From Streptomyces sp. NBC_00078 (GTDB lineage: Bacteria; Actinomycetota; Actinomycetes; Streptomycetales; Streptomycetaceae): a stretch of 64,000 bases of DNA. Positions 23,975-32,604 of this stretch are shown in pieces. Position 1 is the first letter of the stretch, and every line of letters starts with the position of its first letter. Location: NCBI RefSeq assembly GCF_026343335.1, contig NZ_JAPELX010000001.1, positions 6,820,001 to 6,884,000 on the forward strand, read 5' to 3'. The notes under the pieces were generated by a model. The model did no database searches, was not told where the DNA came from, and worked only from the letters and a program-made list of their open reading frames with translations. The position numbers and the translations under genes were made by a program.

Positions 23975-25084
23975 TCATGCGACGGACGCTGCCGGATTGC
24001 TTCCGGCAGCCGCCTTGACGGTGTCACCCTGCGGGAAATTTCGGACCGTCGCGAAGTTGAACGCCTTGTCGCGAATGGTGATTGTCCACGAGAGCCCAGA
24101 CCTCTCGCCCACGGTAAGTCCCAACACGATGAGCGGCATGTGCCATTCGTACTTCACGAGCGTGCCTTGGTCCGCATGAGCGTCCGAGCCGTCGTGCGCC
24201 GATACATTGCCGTAGTTGTTGACGGCGAAGACGTCGGCCGTGGCAATCATCTTCCCGATTCTGGTCTGGCCGGCTTCGATGAAGTCTTCTCGCCGCTCGA
24301 CGCGAGACAGCAGGTCCATCTGCCGCTGCTCCTCGGCGCGATAGTAGTCACGGATCTGGACTCCCGTGCTTTGCGCGATGACGCTTCGCGGCACCGTCAG
24401 GAACTGAAGCGAGTTGCCAAGGGGCAGCTTCGGCGAGTAAAGACTGTTCTTGAGGACGAACATGTTTGCGCTGTCGCGGTCAAGGAAATCCGCCCTCATT
24501 TTTTCCAAAAAGGGGCCGATCTTGACCGGCGAGTCAGAGCCTTCGGTGAACGTGACGGGGAGTTCTTTGCTCGCGCCGGAGGGAGAAGTCTGGGCGGGCG
24601 GCAAGAAGTCTGCCAGCTCATCAGCCCGGATCCCCAGCTCTGCGAGGCCTTGGGTGATCTGGAAGCCGTCCTGCCGAGTCTTCAGGGTCCTCATCAGCGC
24701 CTGATGGAATCGGAAAGTCTTGTATCCGTCTTGCAGCGGAAACGGCACGCACGTAAAGACGCCCTGCAGGTGCGGGTCGGATCGGTAGGTGACGGAAGCG
24801 AGCAGAAAGCTGTCGTAGTAGCTTTCGTACTTTTCCGCGAGGAGGCCTTGGAAGGACGAGAGGGGGAAATCCTCAGGAGTGTCGAAGGTCAGCTCCACCA
24901 GGTGGCACTTGGAGAAGAGCGGATTTCCCCGAAAGAAGTGCGTCATGGCCTCCTCGAACTCGGTGAGATCGAAGGCCCTGTCAACCTTGTACGTGGAGAG
25001 CGCCGGAAAGAACTGTGACGCATCAATGAACGGGAACGTGGTCAGGGAGAGCCGAAGGACTTTGTCGGCGATGGAGAGGGACAT
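23975..25084 (-). CDS. Unrecognised 369-aa protein of the phenazine region
   Basis: I do not recognise this protein. It starts MSLSIADKVLRLSLTTFPFI at ATG 25084 after a strong GGAGG. It shows FDLTEFEEAMTHFFRGNPLF, which loosely recalls the first helices of condensation/acyltransferase-like (CAT-fold) proteins. Near the C-terminus is a His/Asp-rich loop (VSAHDGSDAHADQGTLVKYE) followed by strands (WHMPLIVLGLTVG, LSWTITIRDKAFNF). No membrane segment or cofactor motif is evident. It lies 13 bases after the FAD monooxygenase stop, with its ribosome-binding site next to that stop, so the two are co-transcribed. An acyl-transfer or coupling role in phenazine tailoring is possible but unproven. Confidence 0.75.
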   Translation of the reverse strand: MSLSIADKVLRLSLTTFPFIDASQFFPALSTYKVDRAFDLTEFEEAMTHFFRGNPLFSKCHLVELTFDTPEDFPLSSFQGLLAEKYESYYDSFLLASVTYRSDPHLQGVFTCVPFPLQDGYKTFRFHQALMRTLKTRQDGFQITQGLAELGIRADELADFLPPAQTSPSGASKELPVTFTEGSDSPVKIGPFLEKMRADFLDRDSANMFVLKNSLYSPKLPLGNSLQFLTVPRSVIAQSTGVQIRDYYRAEEQRQMDLLSRVERREDFIEAGQTRIGKMIATADVFAVNNYGNVSAHDGSDAHADQGTLVKYEWHMPLIVLGLTVGERSGLSWTITIRDKAFNFATVRNFPQGDTVKAAAGSNPAASVA

Positions 25085-25097
25085 TGGGTTTCCTCCA

Positions 25098-26456
25098 TTA
25101 ACTGGTGTGTGCCGGGAAGCGCCGTCGGCGATTTCTCGTGAAAACGCGCCACATGGTGCCCGGGGTGCACAATGTTGTCGGCGGTTCAAGCAAGTACTGG
25201 ACTTTCAGGAATTTCTCGGCCACGACCATGTCCGTTTCGGCTGCGGCGAGCACCTTGTCCATGTAGGAGTTGATGAGCCGCACGGGAAGTGGTCTCGCGC
25301 CTTCGATCTGAGGCAGGGCCAGGTCACTGCCGGTCGCCATCTTCCAGGCGACGCCGATGGGTTTGGAGGCCTTGCGGAAGAATCGTTGCCCGACCTGATC
25401 CAGGTCACCGCTCAGCGAGTCACGCAGCGCCATCGCCTGGAGCGAGGCCACCGTCATCCCCTGGGCGTAGATGGGGTTGAAGCTGGATATCGCATCGCCC
25501 ACCACCAGCAGCCTGCGCGGGAATCGGGTCAGCTTCTCATAGCGACGGCGCACGCTCGCCGGGAACCGGTGCGCGGAAATCTCGCTGAGCGGCTCAGCGT
25601 CGCGGATCGCCGCGAAGACGTGTTCGGGAACCAACGGCCTGGCGAACTCCACCCACCCGGCGGGGTCGGTCGGCGGATGGTGGTCGCGGTAACCGATCAG
25701 CGTCAGGACCCAGCGGCCGTCCTCTTCCTCCAGGAATTCCGCGCCCTTGGGGCTCCCCGGTGCGTGCCCGATGATCACGACCTTCTCACGGCCCATCGAA
25801 CCAGGGGCCGGCCGCAGATACCGGCTGGTGTACATGATGTCGACGTCGATACGCTCCTCGAGCGGCGGCTCGTATCCCATCTCGACCAGCCACTTGGTGG
25901 TCCGTCCGGACCGGCCGGTCGCGTCCACCACCAGGTCCGCGGGGATCACGTCCTCAGAGCCGCTGCTCACGTACCTGACACGCACACCGGTGACAGCGCC
26001 ATTGTCCGGGGTGGTCTCAAGGCCGGTGACCTGGCACTCGTCGATGAGCTTGATCTTCGCGAGATCCCCGATCCGGGCGCGGAGCCGACTCTCCAAATGC
26101 GGCCGGCTCGGCTGGTAGGTGCGGGACAGGTCGGCGTACGCGCCGTCCATGCACAACAAGTGCCCGCCCAAGCTCATCCGCAGCTCGGCAGGTCCGTCGA
26201 TGACGGGCGCGCCACCGGCGACGAAGTCGTCGAGTATCCCGGGGAACAACTCCTCGAAGATCTTCGCACCCTTGGAGAGCAGGCCGTGAGCGTGGCGGCC
26301 CTGCGGCACACCTCGCCGCTGAGTCCGCTGCCCCTCCGGCAGCTGGTCACGCTCTACCACCGTTACCCGGTCGAATGCCTCGGAGAGCACCCGGGCGGCG
26401 AGTAGACCCGAGATACTCGCTCCCAGCACCACCGCATGTTCACCGATACGCTTCAC
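25098..26456 (-). CDS. FAD-dependent monooxygenase (aromatic hydroxylase type)
   Basis: The 452-aa flavoprotein has an N-terminal dinucleotide fold (HAVVLGASISGLLAARVL, residues ~5-22, closing with VTVVERDQLP), a mid-protein VVDATGRSG block, and LLVVGDAISSFNPIYAQGM near residue 310-330, the second FAD motif of group A hydroxylases. It most resembles the geranylgeranyl-reductase/tryptophan-halogenase-like branch. The GTG start at 26456 follows AGAAGGA; the open frame further upstream has no coding character. Divergent from the phz operon, it is the best candidate for oxidising the phenazine ring; the substrate is inferred from context. Confidence 0.85.
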   Translation of the reverse strand: MKRIGEHAVVLGASISGLLAARVLSEAFDRVTVVERDQLPEGQRTQRRGVPQGRHAHGLLSKGAKIFEELFPGILDDFVAGGAPVIDGPAELRMSLGGHLLCMDGAYADLSRTYQPSRPHLESRLRARIGDLAKIKLIDECQVTGLETTPDNGAVTGVRVRYVSSGSEDVIPADLVVDATGRSGRTTKWLVEMGYEPPLEERIDVDIMYTSRYLRPAPGSMGREKVVIIGHAPGSPKGAEFLEEEDGRWVLTLIGYRDHHPPTDPAGWVEFARPLVPEHVFAAIRDAEPLSEISAHRFPASVRRRYEKLTRFPRRLLVVGDAISSFNPIYAQGMTVASLQAMALRDSLSGDLDQVGQRFFRKASKPIGVAWKMATGSDLALPQIEGARPLPVRLINSYMDKVLAAAETDMVVAEKFLKVQYLLEPPTTLCTPGTMWRVFTRNRRRRFPAHTS

Positions 26457-26991
26457 TGGAATTCCTTCTGGTTGGGCAAGTGTCTTGTGTGGGGTATGCC
26501 ATGCAAGATATGGGTGATCGCGGCCGATGCTCGGGCGATAGTTTCCCGAATCCTTCGGTATGGAAATCGCCGAGGTATGCGGTGCGCAGCGCCCCGCGAA
26601 CATAAGTGCCCGATAGGTTTGGCCACCGCACGGGGCGCAGTATTGGCTTATTCGTTCCACCGAGCGCGGCTCGCGTGGCCGAAATTCACGTCGGATGCGA
26701 GGCTCCAGCGCGCGCCGACGGCCAGGCCGGCGGCACGGTCCGGGCACCGGTGCCGGTCCGGAGCTCCGGCCTGCCGGTAGTAGTGGTCGCGGGCGTCCCT
26801 CATATAGGGGAGAGGAGTGCAGGCCGACGGGCGGGCCGACTCCGGGACGGTCGACTGGCTGGCCGTCGCTCTGAGCCCCGCTCGGTGCACCGCGGCTCGG
26901 AACTCGTAACACGATCATGGTTGCGCCTCGTTGATCCTTCGCCAGTAGATAAGGGGGATGCGAGTGAGTCGCGGAGGCCGAGGCGTAGTGC
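26457..26991. other. Leader region of the left arm, no gene seen
   Basis: This 535-base stretch lies upstream of the FAD monooxygenase and holds its promoter. Frames on either strand look like chance; an AT-richer part is at 26455-26650. It ends at the 3' end of an IS5-like remnant. Confidence 0.5.
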
Positions 26992-27675
26992 TCAGCGGGT
27001 GGCGAGGCGCTTGAACTGATGGAGCGGGGCGAAGGTCCGCTCGACGACGTAGCGGAGTTTGCCGAGGCCGCGGATGCCGGGCTCGCCTCGACGGGAGATG
27101 ACAGGCAGGACCGGACGCCGGGTCAGCTCGCGTCGGACGTGCCGACTGTTGTCACCCTTGTCACCGGGAGGGGACTCGGGCCGCGGACGGGTCGGCCAGG
27201 GCGAGTGCCTGGGTGATGTCGGGGACGTGGCCGCCGGTCGTGATCACTTTCAGCGGCGTGCCGCTGCCGCCGCGGATCAGGTGGTGTTCGCTGCCCGACT
27301 TGCCGCGATCGACCGGCGACGGATCAACCCCGGCACCCCTCTTTTCGCCCGCACGCGGGAGAAGTCCACGCAGGCGCGCGTCCAGTCGATCCGCCGGGCC
27401 GCGTGCAACTCCGCGAGCAGTATCCGGTGGACCTGGTCGAACACCCCCGCTTCCGTCCACCGGCACAGCCGGCGCCAGCAGGTCTGCCCCGAGCCGAAGC
27501 CCAGTTCAGGCGGCAACTGCTGCCAGGTGATGCCCGTGAACAGTACGAACAGGATCCCCTGCAGGCACAGCCGGTCGTCCACCGGCCGCGGTCCCGGGGA
27601 GCGCTCCGGCCACGGCGGCAGGACCGGCTCGATCAGCGCCCACAGCTCGTCATCGACCATCCACGGTGCACTCAC
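26992..27675 (-). pseudogene. IS5-family transposase, frameshifted and partly deleted
   Basis: The N-terminal part is open from 27675 (WMVDDELWALIEPVLPPWPE, then WQQLPPELGFGSGQTCWRRL). After R-I-D-W-T-R-A the frame shifts to KRGAGVDPSPVDRGKSGSEH and KVITTGGHVPDITQALALAD. A third piece (RPVLPVISRRGEPGIRGLGK, then LRYVVERTFAPLHQFKRLA) ends at 26992-26994. Pieces between are missing. Some IS5 members use a programmed frameshift, but the deletion shows this copy is inactive. It sits between the two divergent arms of the phenazine cluster. Confidence 0.82.
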
Positions 27676-28020
27676 ACCACCACAACGGACGAATCGTCAC
27701 ACCGGGCACGGCCCACCAGCCCACAGCCACAAGATCGTGTTACGAGTACTCGGGCAGAGTCGCGCCCGCCATGGAGCAGATCCTTCAGACGGTGATACCG
27801 GCTGGAATTTTTCGGTCAGACAGCGGCGATCGGCTTCCCGTACCAGCCAGGGTATGAACAAGATTCCGCCTACCCGCCGTGCGCGGGAGGGGGGCTCAAC
27901 GGAAATCTCATGAACCAATCCATGATTATGCTGTTTCGGCGTCGTCATGACTGGTTTTGTCTGCCTGCCCTTTTGTGCGCGTGGTGATCCCGCTTTACTT
28001 CGGCACTACAGGAAGAGCCA
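27676..28020 (+). promoter_or_regulatory. Upstream region of the phenazine operon
   Basis: The 345 bases between the IS remnant and phzB contain no credible gene and should hold the operon promoter. The segment 27900-28020 is AT-richer than its surroundings. A GGAAGAG ribosome-binding site stands just before the ATG of phzB. I cannot fix a -10/-35 pair with confidence. Confidence 0.4.
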
Positions 28021-28530
28021 ATGGTCGACATCACCGGCACCGCTGAAACCACCGATACGTTGTCCAGGTCCCGCGGCGACGCGGAACTGCGAGCGAGCAA
28101 CCGTGCGATCGTGAAGCAGTACATGAATACCCGCGGGGAGGATCGCCTGCGTCGGCACCTTCTGTTCACCGAAGACGGCACCGGTGGTCTCTGGACGACC
28201 GAAACCGGGCAGCCGATCGTCATCACGGGCAGAGACCGACTGGGTGACCACGGCCAATGGTCGCTCAAGTGCTTCCCCGACTGGGCCTGGACGAACGTCG
28301 AGATCTTCGACACGCAGGACCCCAACCAGTTTTGGGTCGAATGCGACGGCGAGGGAACGATCCGCTTCCCCGACTACCCCGACGGCCACTACCGCAATCA
28401 CTTCCTGCACTCCTTCCTGTTCGAGAACGGGAAGATCAAGCGCCAGCGCGAGTTCATGAACCCCTGCCAGCAGTTCAGGGCTCTGGGCATCGCCGTCCCT
28501 CAGGTCAAGCGGGCCGACATACCGACCTGA
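28021..28530 (+). CDS. phzB: Phenazine biosynthesis protein PhzB (PhzA/B family)
   Basis: The 169-aa protein belongs to the PhzA/PhzB group of the SnoaL/NTF2-like fold. It shows NRAIVKQYMNTRGEDRLRRH near residues 27-46, LFTEDGTGGLWTT, LKCFPDWAW, FWVECDGEG and HFLHSFLFENGKIKRQREFM. In this family it promotes condensation of two six-carbon aminoketones into the tricyclic phenazine precursor. Only one copy is present, whereas fluorescent pseudomonads have two. It is the first gene of a plus-strand run phzB-C-D-E-F-G. Confidence 0.93.
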   Translation: MVDITGTAETTDTLSRSRGDAELRASNRAIVKQYMNTRGEDRLRRHLLFTEDGTGGLWTTETGQPIVITGRDRLGDHGQWSLKCFPDWAWTNVEIFDTQDPNQFWVECDGEGTIRFPDYPDGHYRNHFLHSFLFENGKIKRQREFMNPCQQFRALGIAVPQVKRADIPT

Positions 28531-28577
28531 ACGCCTTTCGCCGGGCGTCTTCTTATCAATCAATGGAGAAGGTCGTT

Positions 28578-29744
28578 ATGGGAAACATCCTTGCCGACAT
28601 CGAGAGATCCCAGGCGCGCCATCAGCCCGATTGGGACAATCCCGCACAGGTCGAGCTCGTACGAGCGATGCTGTCATCCGTCACACCGCTGGTGACCGCG
28701 GCGCAGGTAGAGAACTTCCGCTCCCACCTGGCCCGCGTCGCCACGGGCGAGACGCAGGTGCTACAGGCCGGGGATTGTGCGGAGGACCCGGCCGAGTGCA
28801 CCGCCGGGCACATTCAAGGCAAGGCCGGACTCATCGACCTGCTCGCCCAGACCCTGGAGACCGCCACCGGCAAGCAGACGCTGCGGGTCGGGCGGATCGC
28901 AGGGCAGTTCTCCAAGCCCCGCTCCAGCCAGGTCGAAAAACTCGGCGATGACGAACTGCCATCCTTCTTCGGGCACATGATCAACGGGCCGGAGCCCACC
29001 CACGAGAGCAGGCGTCCCGATCCACTGCGCATGCTTACGGGCTACATGGCGGCGCGGGAGATCACGACGCAGCTCGGGTGGGTCGGATCAGCACCTCGGC
29101 TTGGCGGGCCGGCTGTCTGGACCAGCCATGAAGCGCTGCTCCTGGACTACGAGATGTCGATGCTCCGAGAGCTCGACGGCGGTCGGCACCTGCTCGGCTC
29201 CACCCACTGGCCGTGGATCGGCGAGCGGACCCGGCAGATCGACGGCCCGCACGTCGCACTGCTCGCCCAGGTGGCCAACCCGGTTGCCTGCAAGGTCGGC
29301 CCGTCAATGACCGCCGGCGAGATCGTCGAGCTGTGCGACCGGTTGGACCCGGAGCGGGAGCCGGGCCGGCTTTCACTCATCGTGCGCATGGGCGCCGACC
29401 TCGTCGCTGACAGGCTGCCCCGGCTCGTCGAGGCTGTGCAGTCGGCCGGGCACCCGGTGATCTGGCTCAGCGACCCGATGCACGGGAACACCGATTGCGC
29501 GGCTGACGGCACCAAGTACCGGCTTGTGGAAACCGTCGCCCGGGAAGTCCGCGGCTTCCGGCGGGTCCTGGACCTGGCGGGGGTTCCGGCCGGGGGGCTT
29601 CACCTCGAGGCGACCCCCGACGACGTGACCGAGTGCGTGCTGGACACGGCCGAGCTGGGGTCCGGCCCCGTCACCAGCCTGTGTGATCCGCGACTCAACA
29701 CCCCCCAGGCCATCAAGGTGGTCTCGGCGTGGTCCGAGTACTGA
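28578..29744 (+). CDS. phzC: Class II 3-deoxy-D-arabino-heptulosonate-7-phosphate synthase
   Basis: The 388-aa enzyme is a plant-type (class II) DAHP synthase: LQAGDCAEDPAE with the metal-ligand Cys, VGRIAGQFSKPRS, WTSHEALLLDYE, KVGPSMT, and LSDPMHGNTD. It makes DAHP from erythrose 4-phosphate and PEP and so feeds extra shikimate/chorismate flux into phenazines. The cluster-dedicated copy usually escapes aromatic feedback. The ATG at 28578 has GGAGAAGG directly upstream and is preferred to ATG 28563. Confidence 0.93.
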   Translation: MGNILADIERSQARHQPDWDNPAQVELVRAMLSSVTPLVTAAQVENFRSHLARVATGETQVLQAGDCAEDPAECTAGHIQGKAGLIDLLAQTLETATGKQTLRVGRIAGQFSKPRSSQVEKLGDDELPSFFGHMINGPEPTHESRRPDPLRMLTGYMAAREITTQLGWVGSAPRLGGPAVWTSHEALLLDYEMSMLRELDGGRHLLGSTHWPWIGERTRQIDGPHVALLAQVANPVACKVGPSMTAGEIVELCDRLDPEREPGRLSLIVRMGADLVADRLPRLVEAVQSAGHPVIWLSDPMHGNTDCAADGTKYRLVETVAREVRGFRRVLDLAGVPAGGLHLEATPDDVTECVLDTAELGSGPVTSLCDPRLNTPQAIKVVSAWSEY

Positions 29745-29768
29745 GATTCCTAGAGAGCGAGCCTTGTG

Positions 29769-30392
29769 ATGACGGGAATACCGCCGATCGCGCCTTACAG
29801 ACTGCCGCCGAGGGATGCGCTGCCGGAAAACACCGTGCGCTGGACCGTCGACCCGGATCGGGCGGTGCTCCTCATCCACGACATGCAGAGCTATTTCCTC
29901 AAGCCCTTCGAGGACGGCATGCGCAGCGAATTGGTGAGTAACATCGCCGACCTCAAGAAGCGCTGCGGAACGCTGGGGGTGCCGGTGGCCTACACCGCCC
30001 AGCCCGGCGGGATGACGGACCGGCAGCGGGGGCTCCTGAAGGACTTCTGGGGCCCCGGCATGCGCACTGACGAAAGCGAACGCGCGGTCGTTCCCGAAAT
30101 CGCACCCGACGCGGACGACTGGGTGAGCACGAAATGGCGCTACAGCGCGTTCTTCGGGTCGGAGCTGCTGCAGAGCATGCGCGCGCTACAGCGTGACCAG
30201 TTGATCATTTGCGGCGTCTACGCGCATATCGGTGTGCTGTCGACCGCTTTGGAGGCGTTCTCCCACGACATCCAGCCCTTCCTGGTCGCCGACGCGCTCG
30301 GCGACTTCTCCGAAGACCGCCACAAGATGACCCTCGAATACGCGGCACGGTGCTGCGCCATGGTGGTCCGAACCGAGGACGTGCTCGCATGA
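29769..30392 (+). CDS. phzD: Isochorismatase-family PhzD
   Basis: The 207-aa enzyme hydrolyses 2-amino-2-deoxyisochorismate to trans-2,3-dihydro-3-hydroxyanthranilate, releasing pyruvate. It has catalytic Asp38 in LLIHDMQSYF, Lys near 122 in VSTKWRYSAFF, and CGVYAHIGVL near the position of the family's third active-site residue. ATG 29769 is chosen over GTG 29766. Its TGA overlaps the ATG of phzE (ATGA), giving translational coupling. Confidence 0.94.
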   Translation: MTGIPPIAPYRLPPRDALPENTVRWTVDPDRAVLLIHDMQSYFLKPFEDGMRSELVSNIADLKKRCGTLGVPVAYTAQPGGMTDRQRGLLKDFWGPGMRTDESERAVVPEIAPDADDWVSTKWRYSAFFGSELLQSMRALQRDQLIICGVYAHIGVLSTALEAFSHDIQPFLVADALGDFSEDRHKMTLEYAARCCAMVVRTEDVLA

Positions 30393-32254
30393 GCGCCTTG
30401 CTTGATCAGGTTCTCGCGCTGGAACTACCCGCCTTCGCGATCATCCACCGTCCCGAAAGCGGCTCCGCCGGCACGCTGGACGTCCTGACCGGGCAGGTGA
30501 CCGAGTACAAGTCACTGGACGACATCCCGCTGGCCGACGACTCCGGGCCGGGTCCCGCGCTCGACACCCTGGTGCTCGTCCCCTACCGGCAACTGGCCGA
30601 TCGCGGCTTCGCCGCGCGGGACGACGCCACGCCCCTGCTCGCGATGAGCCTCACCGCTCGCGACACGGTGCCGGTCGCCGAAGCACTCGCCGGTTTCCCG
30701 CAGGTGCCGACGGAATTGGCCGACGGACACTTCGACGTGGACGACGACGCCTATGCGCAGATGGTGCGCCAGATCGTCACCGAGGAGATCGGTACCGGCG
30801 AGGGCGCCAACTTCGTGATGAAGCGCTCGTTCGTCGCGGACATCGGCGACTACTCGCTGACCAGCGCCCTGTCGTTCTTCCGGCGGCTGGTGGAGCGCGA
30901 GGAGAAGGCCTACTGGACCTTCATCATCCACACCGGCCGCAACACCCTCGTCGGTGCGACACCGGAGCGCCACGTCTCGCTCGTCGGCGGCACGGCCGTC
31001 ATGAACCCGATCAGCGGCACGTACCGGTATCCGTCCGGCGGCCCCAGCTTGCACGGGGTCATGGAGTTCCTCGCCGACACCAAGGAGACCGACGAGCTCT
31101 ACATGGTCCTCGACGAGGAACTGAAGATGATGGCCCGGCTGTGCGATGACGGCGGGCGCGTCCACGGGCCGTACCTGAAGGAAATGGCGCGGCTGGCGCA
31201 CACCGAATACCTGATCGAGGGCAGGACCAACCGCGATGTGCGCGAGGTCCTGCACGAGACGATGTTCGCCCCGACCGTCACAGGGAGCCCGCTGGAGAGT
31301 GCCGCCAAGGTCATCTCGCGCTACGAGCCCAAAGGACGCGGCTACTACAGCGGGGTCGCCGCGCTGATCGGACGGGATGCGGCCGGACAGCAGACACTTG
31401 ACTCGGCGATCTTGATCCGGACGGCCGACATCGATCCCGGCGGCCGGATGAACATCTCCGTGGGAGCCACACTGGTGCGCCACTCCGACCCGATGGCCGA
31501 GGCGGCCGAGACCCACATCAAGCTGGCGACCCTGCTCGACGCGCTCAAGTCCGACCGTTCATCCGGCTACGCGGCCGACCCGGAGGTCCGCGCCGCCCTG
31601 GAGCGCCGTAACGAGGGGATCGCGGACTTCTGGCAACGGGACAAGGATGACCGCCCGTCGGCCGGGGCCTCGCTGGACGGCATGACGGCCCTGGTCGTGG
31701 ACGCGGAGGACACCTTCACCGCGATGCTCGACCAGCAGTTGCGGTCACTGGGCTTGTCCGTGGAGGTCCGCCGCTTCGACGAACCGTACGACGTGGCGGC
31801 CTACGACCTGACGGTCTTCGGTCCCGGTCCGGGAGATCCGCGGATGACCTCCCACCCCAAAATCGCCAAGCTGCGGCAGTCGATCGACACCGCCCTGGCG
31901 AGTCGCCGGCCGCTGCTGGCCGTATGCCTGAGCCACCAGGTGCTCAGCACGAAGCTCGACTTCGAGCTGCACCGGCGCGAGGTACCCAACCAGGGCGTAC
32001 AGCGTGAGATCGAACTGTTCGGCTTGCCCGAACGAGTGGGCTTCTACAACACGTTCGCCGTGCACAGCGCGGTGAGCGAGCGAACCGTCGAAGGGATCGG
32101 CGTGGTCGAGGTGAGCCGAGACCAGGAGACCGGCGAGGTGAACGCGCTACGTGGGCCGGGCTTCGCCTCGATGCAGTTCCACGCCGAGTCGGTGCTCACC
32201 GTAGACGGCCCGCGCATCATCACAGAGGCGATACAGGGGGTGCTCGGGCGATGA
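30389..32254 (+). CDS. phzE: 2-amino-2-desoxyisochorismate synthase PhzE
   Basis: The 621-aa protein fuses an anthranilate-synthase-like chorismate-binding domain (to ~430; LVGATPERHVSL, NPISGTYRYP, ISVGATLVRHSDP) to a class I glutamine amidotransferase (~440-621; FGPGPGDPR, LAVCLSHQVLS with nucleophilic Cys, FASMQFHAESVLT with His-Glu). It aminates chorismate to ADIC using ammonia from glutamine, the committed step of the pathway. Length and domain order are normal. It overlaps phzD upstream and the small ORF downstream by four bases each. Confidence 0.95.
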   Translation: MSALLDQVLALELPAFAIIHRPESGSAGTLDVLTGQVTEYKSLDDIPLADDSGPGPALDTLVLVPYRQLADRGFAARDDATPLLAMSLTARDTVPVAEALAGFPQVPTELADGHFDVDDDAYAQMVRQIVTEEIGTGEGANFVMKRSFVADIGDYSLTSALSFFRRLVEREEKAYWTFIIHTGRNTLVGATPERHVSLVGGTAVMNPISGTYRYPSGGPSLHGVMEFLADTKETDELYMVLDEELKMMARLCDDGGRVHGPYLKEMARLAHTEYLIEGRTNRDVREVLHETMFAPTVTGSPLESAAKVISRYEPKGRGYYSGVAALIGRDAAGQQTLDSAILIRTADIDPGGRMNISVGATLVRHSDPMAEAAETHIKLATLLDALKSDRSSGYAADPEVRAALERRNEGIADFWQRDKDDRPSAGASLDGMTALVVDAEDTFTAMLDQQLRSLGLSVEVRRFDEPYDVAAYDLTVFGPGPGDPRMTSHPKIAKLRQSIDTALASRRPLLAVCLSHQVLSTKLDFELHRREVPNQGVQREIELFGLPERVGFYNTFAVHSAVSERTVEGIGVVEVSRDQETGEVNALRGPGFASMQFHAESVLTVDGPRIITEAIQGVLGR

Positions 32255-32604
32255 GAGTGGATGTCGTCTGGTGGGACCTGGCCAGGTCCCACCAGACCGT
32301 CGAATCCCTGGAGAAGGATCTTCGTGACGGCTCCGTCGAGCCGTGGCACGAGGTCAAGGGACTGCGCCTGAAGCTGTGGATCGCCGACCGTGAACGCGGC
32401 CGTTGGGGCGCGGTCATGTGGTGGGACTCGGACGTTCCGGCAGATCAGCAGCTGCCCCCCAACCGGGCGGCCGAGCTGATCGGGTACGCACCCGACCACC
32501 GCGCCGGCTTCGACGTCGCAGCGGTGGCCGAGGGGATCGACTCGCTCGGCCTCGCCTTCTACGCCGGGCCCTCGGTACCGGCACAAGCCCTGGAGCGCCG
32601 GTAA
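32251..32604 (+). CDS. Small dimeric alpha-beta-barrel (YdhR/ABM-like) protein within the phz operon
   Basis: The 117-aa protein starts with ATGA overlap on phzE and ends directly at the ATG of phzF, so it is embedded in the core operon. The pattern VDVVWWDLARSHQTVESLEK, EVKGLRLKLWIADRERG, RWGAVMWWDSD, FDVAAVAEG fits the ferredoxin-like barrel of YdhR or antibiotic-biosynthesis-monooxygenase (ABM) proteins. It has no conserved catalytic set that I can name. It is not among the classical phzA-G genes. Roles such as cofactor-free oxidation or help in ring closure are open; none is shown by the sequence. Confidence 0.7.
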   Translation: MRVDVVWWDLARSHQTVESLEKDLRDGSVEPWHEVKGLRLKLWIADRERGRWGAVMWWDSDVPADQQLPPNRAAELIGYAPDHRAGFDVAAVAEGIDSLGLAFYAGPSVPAQALERR

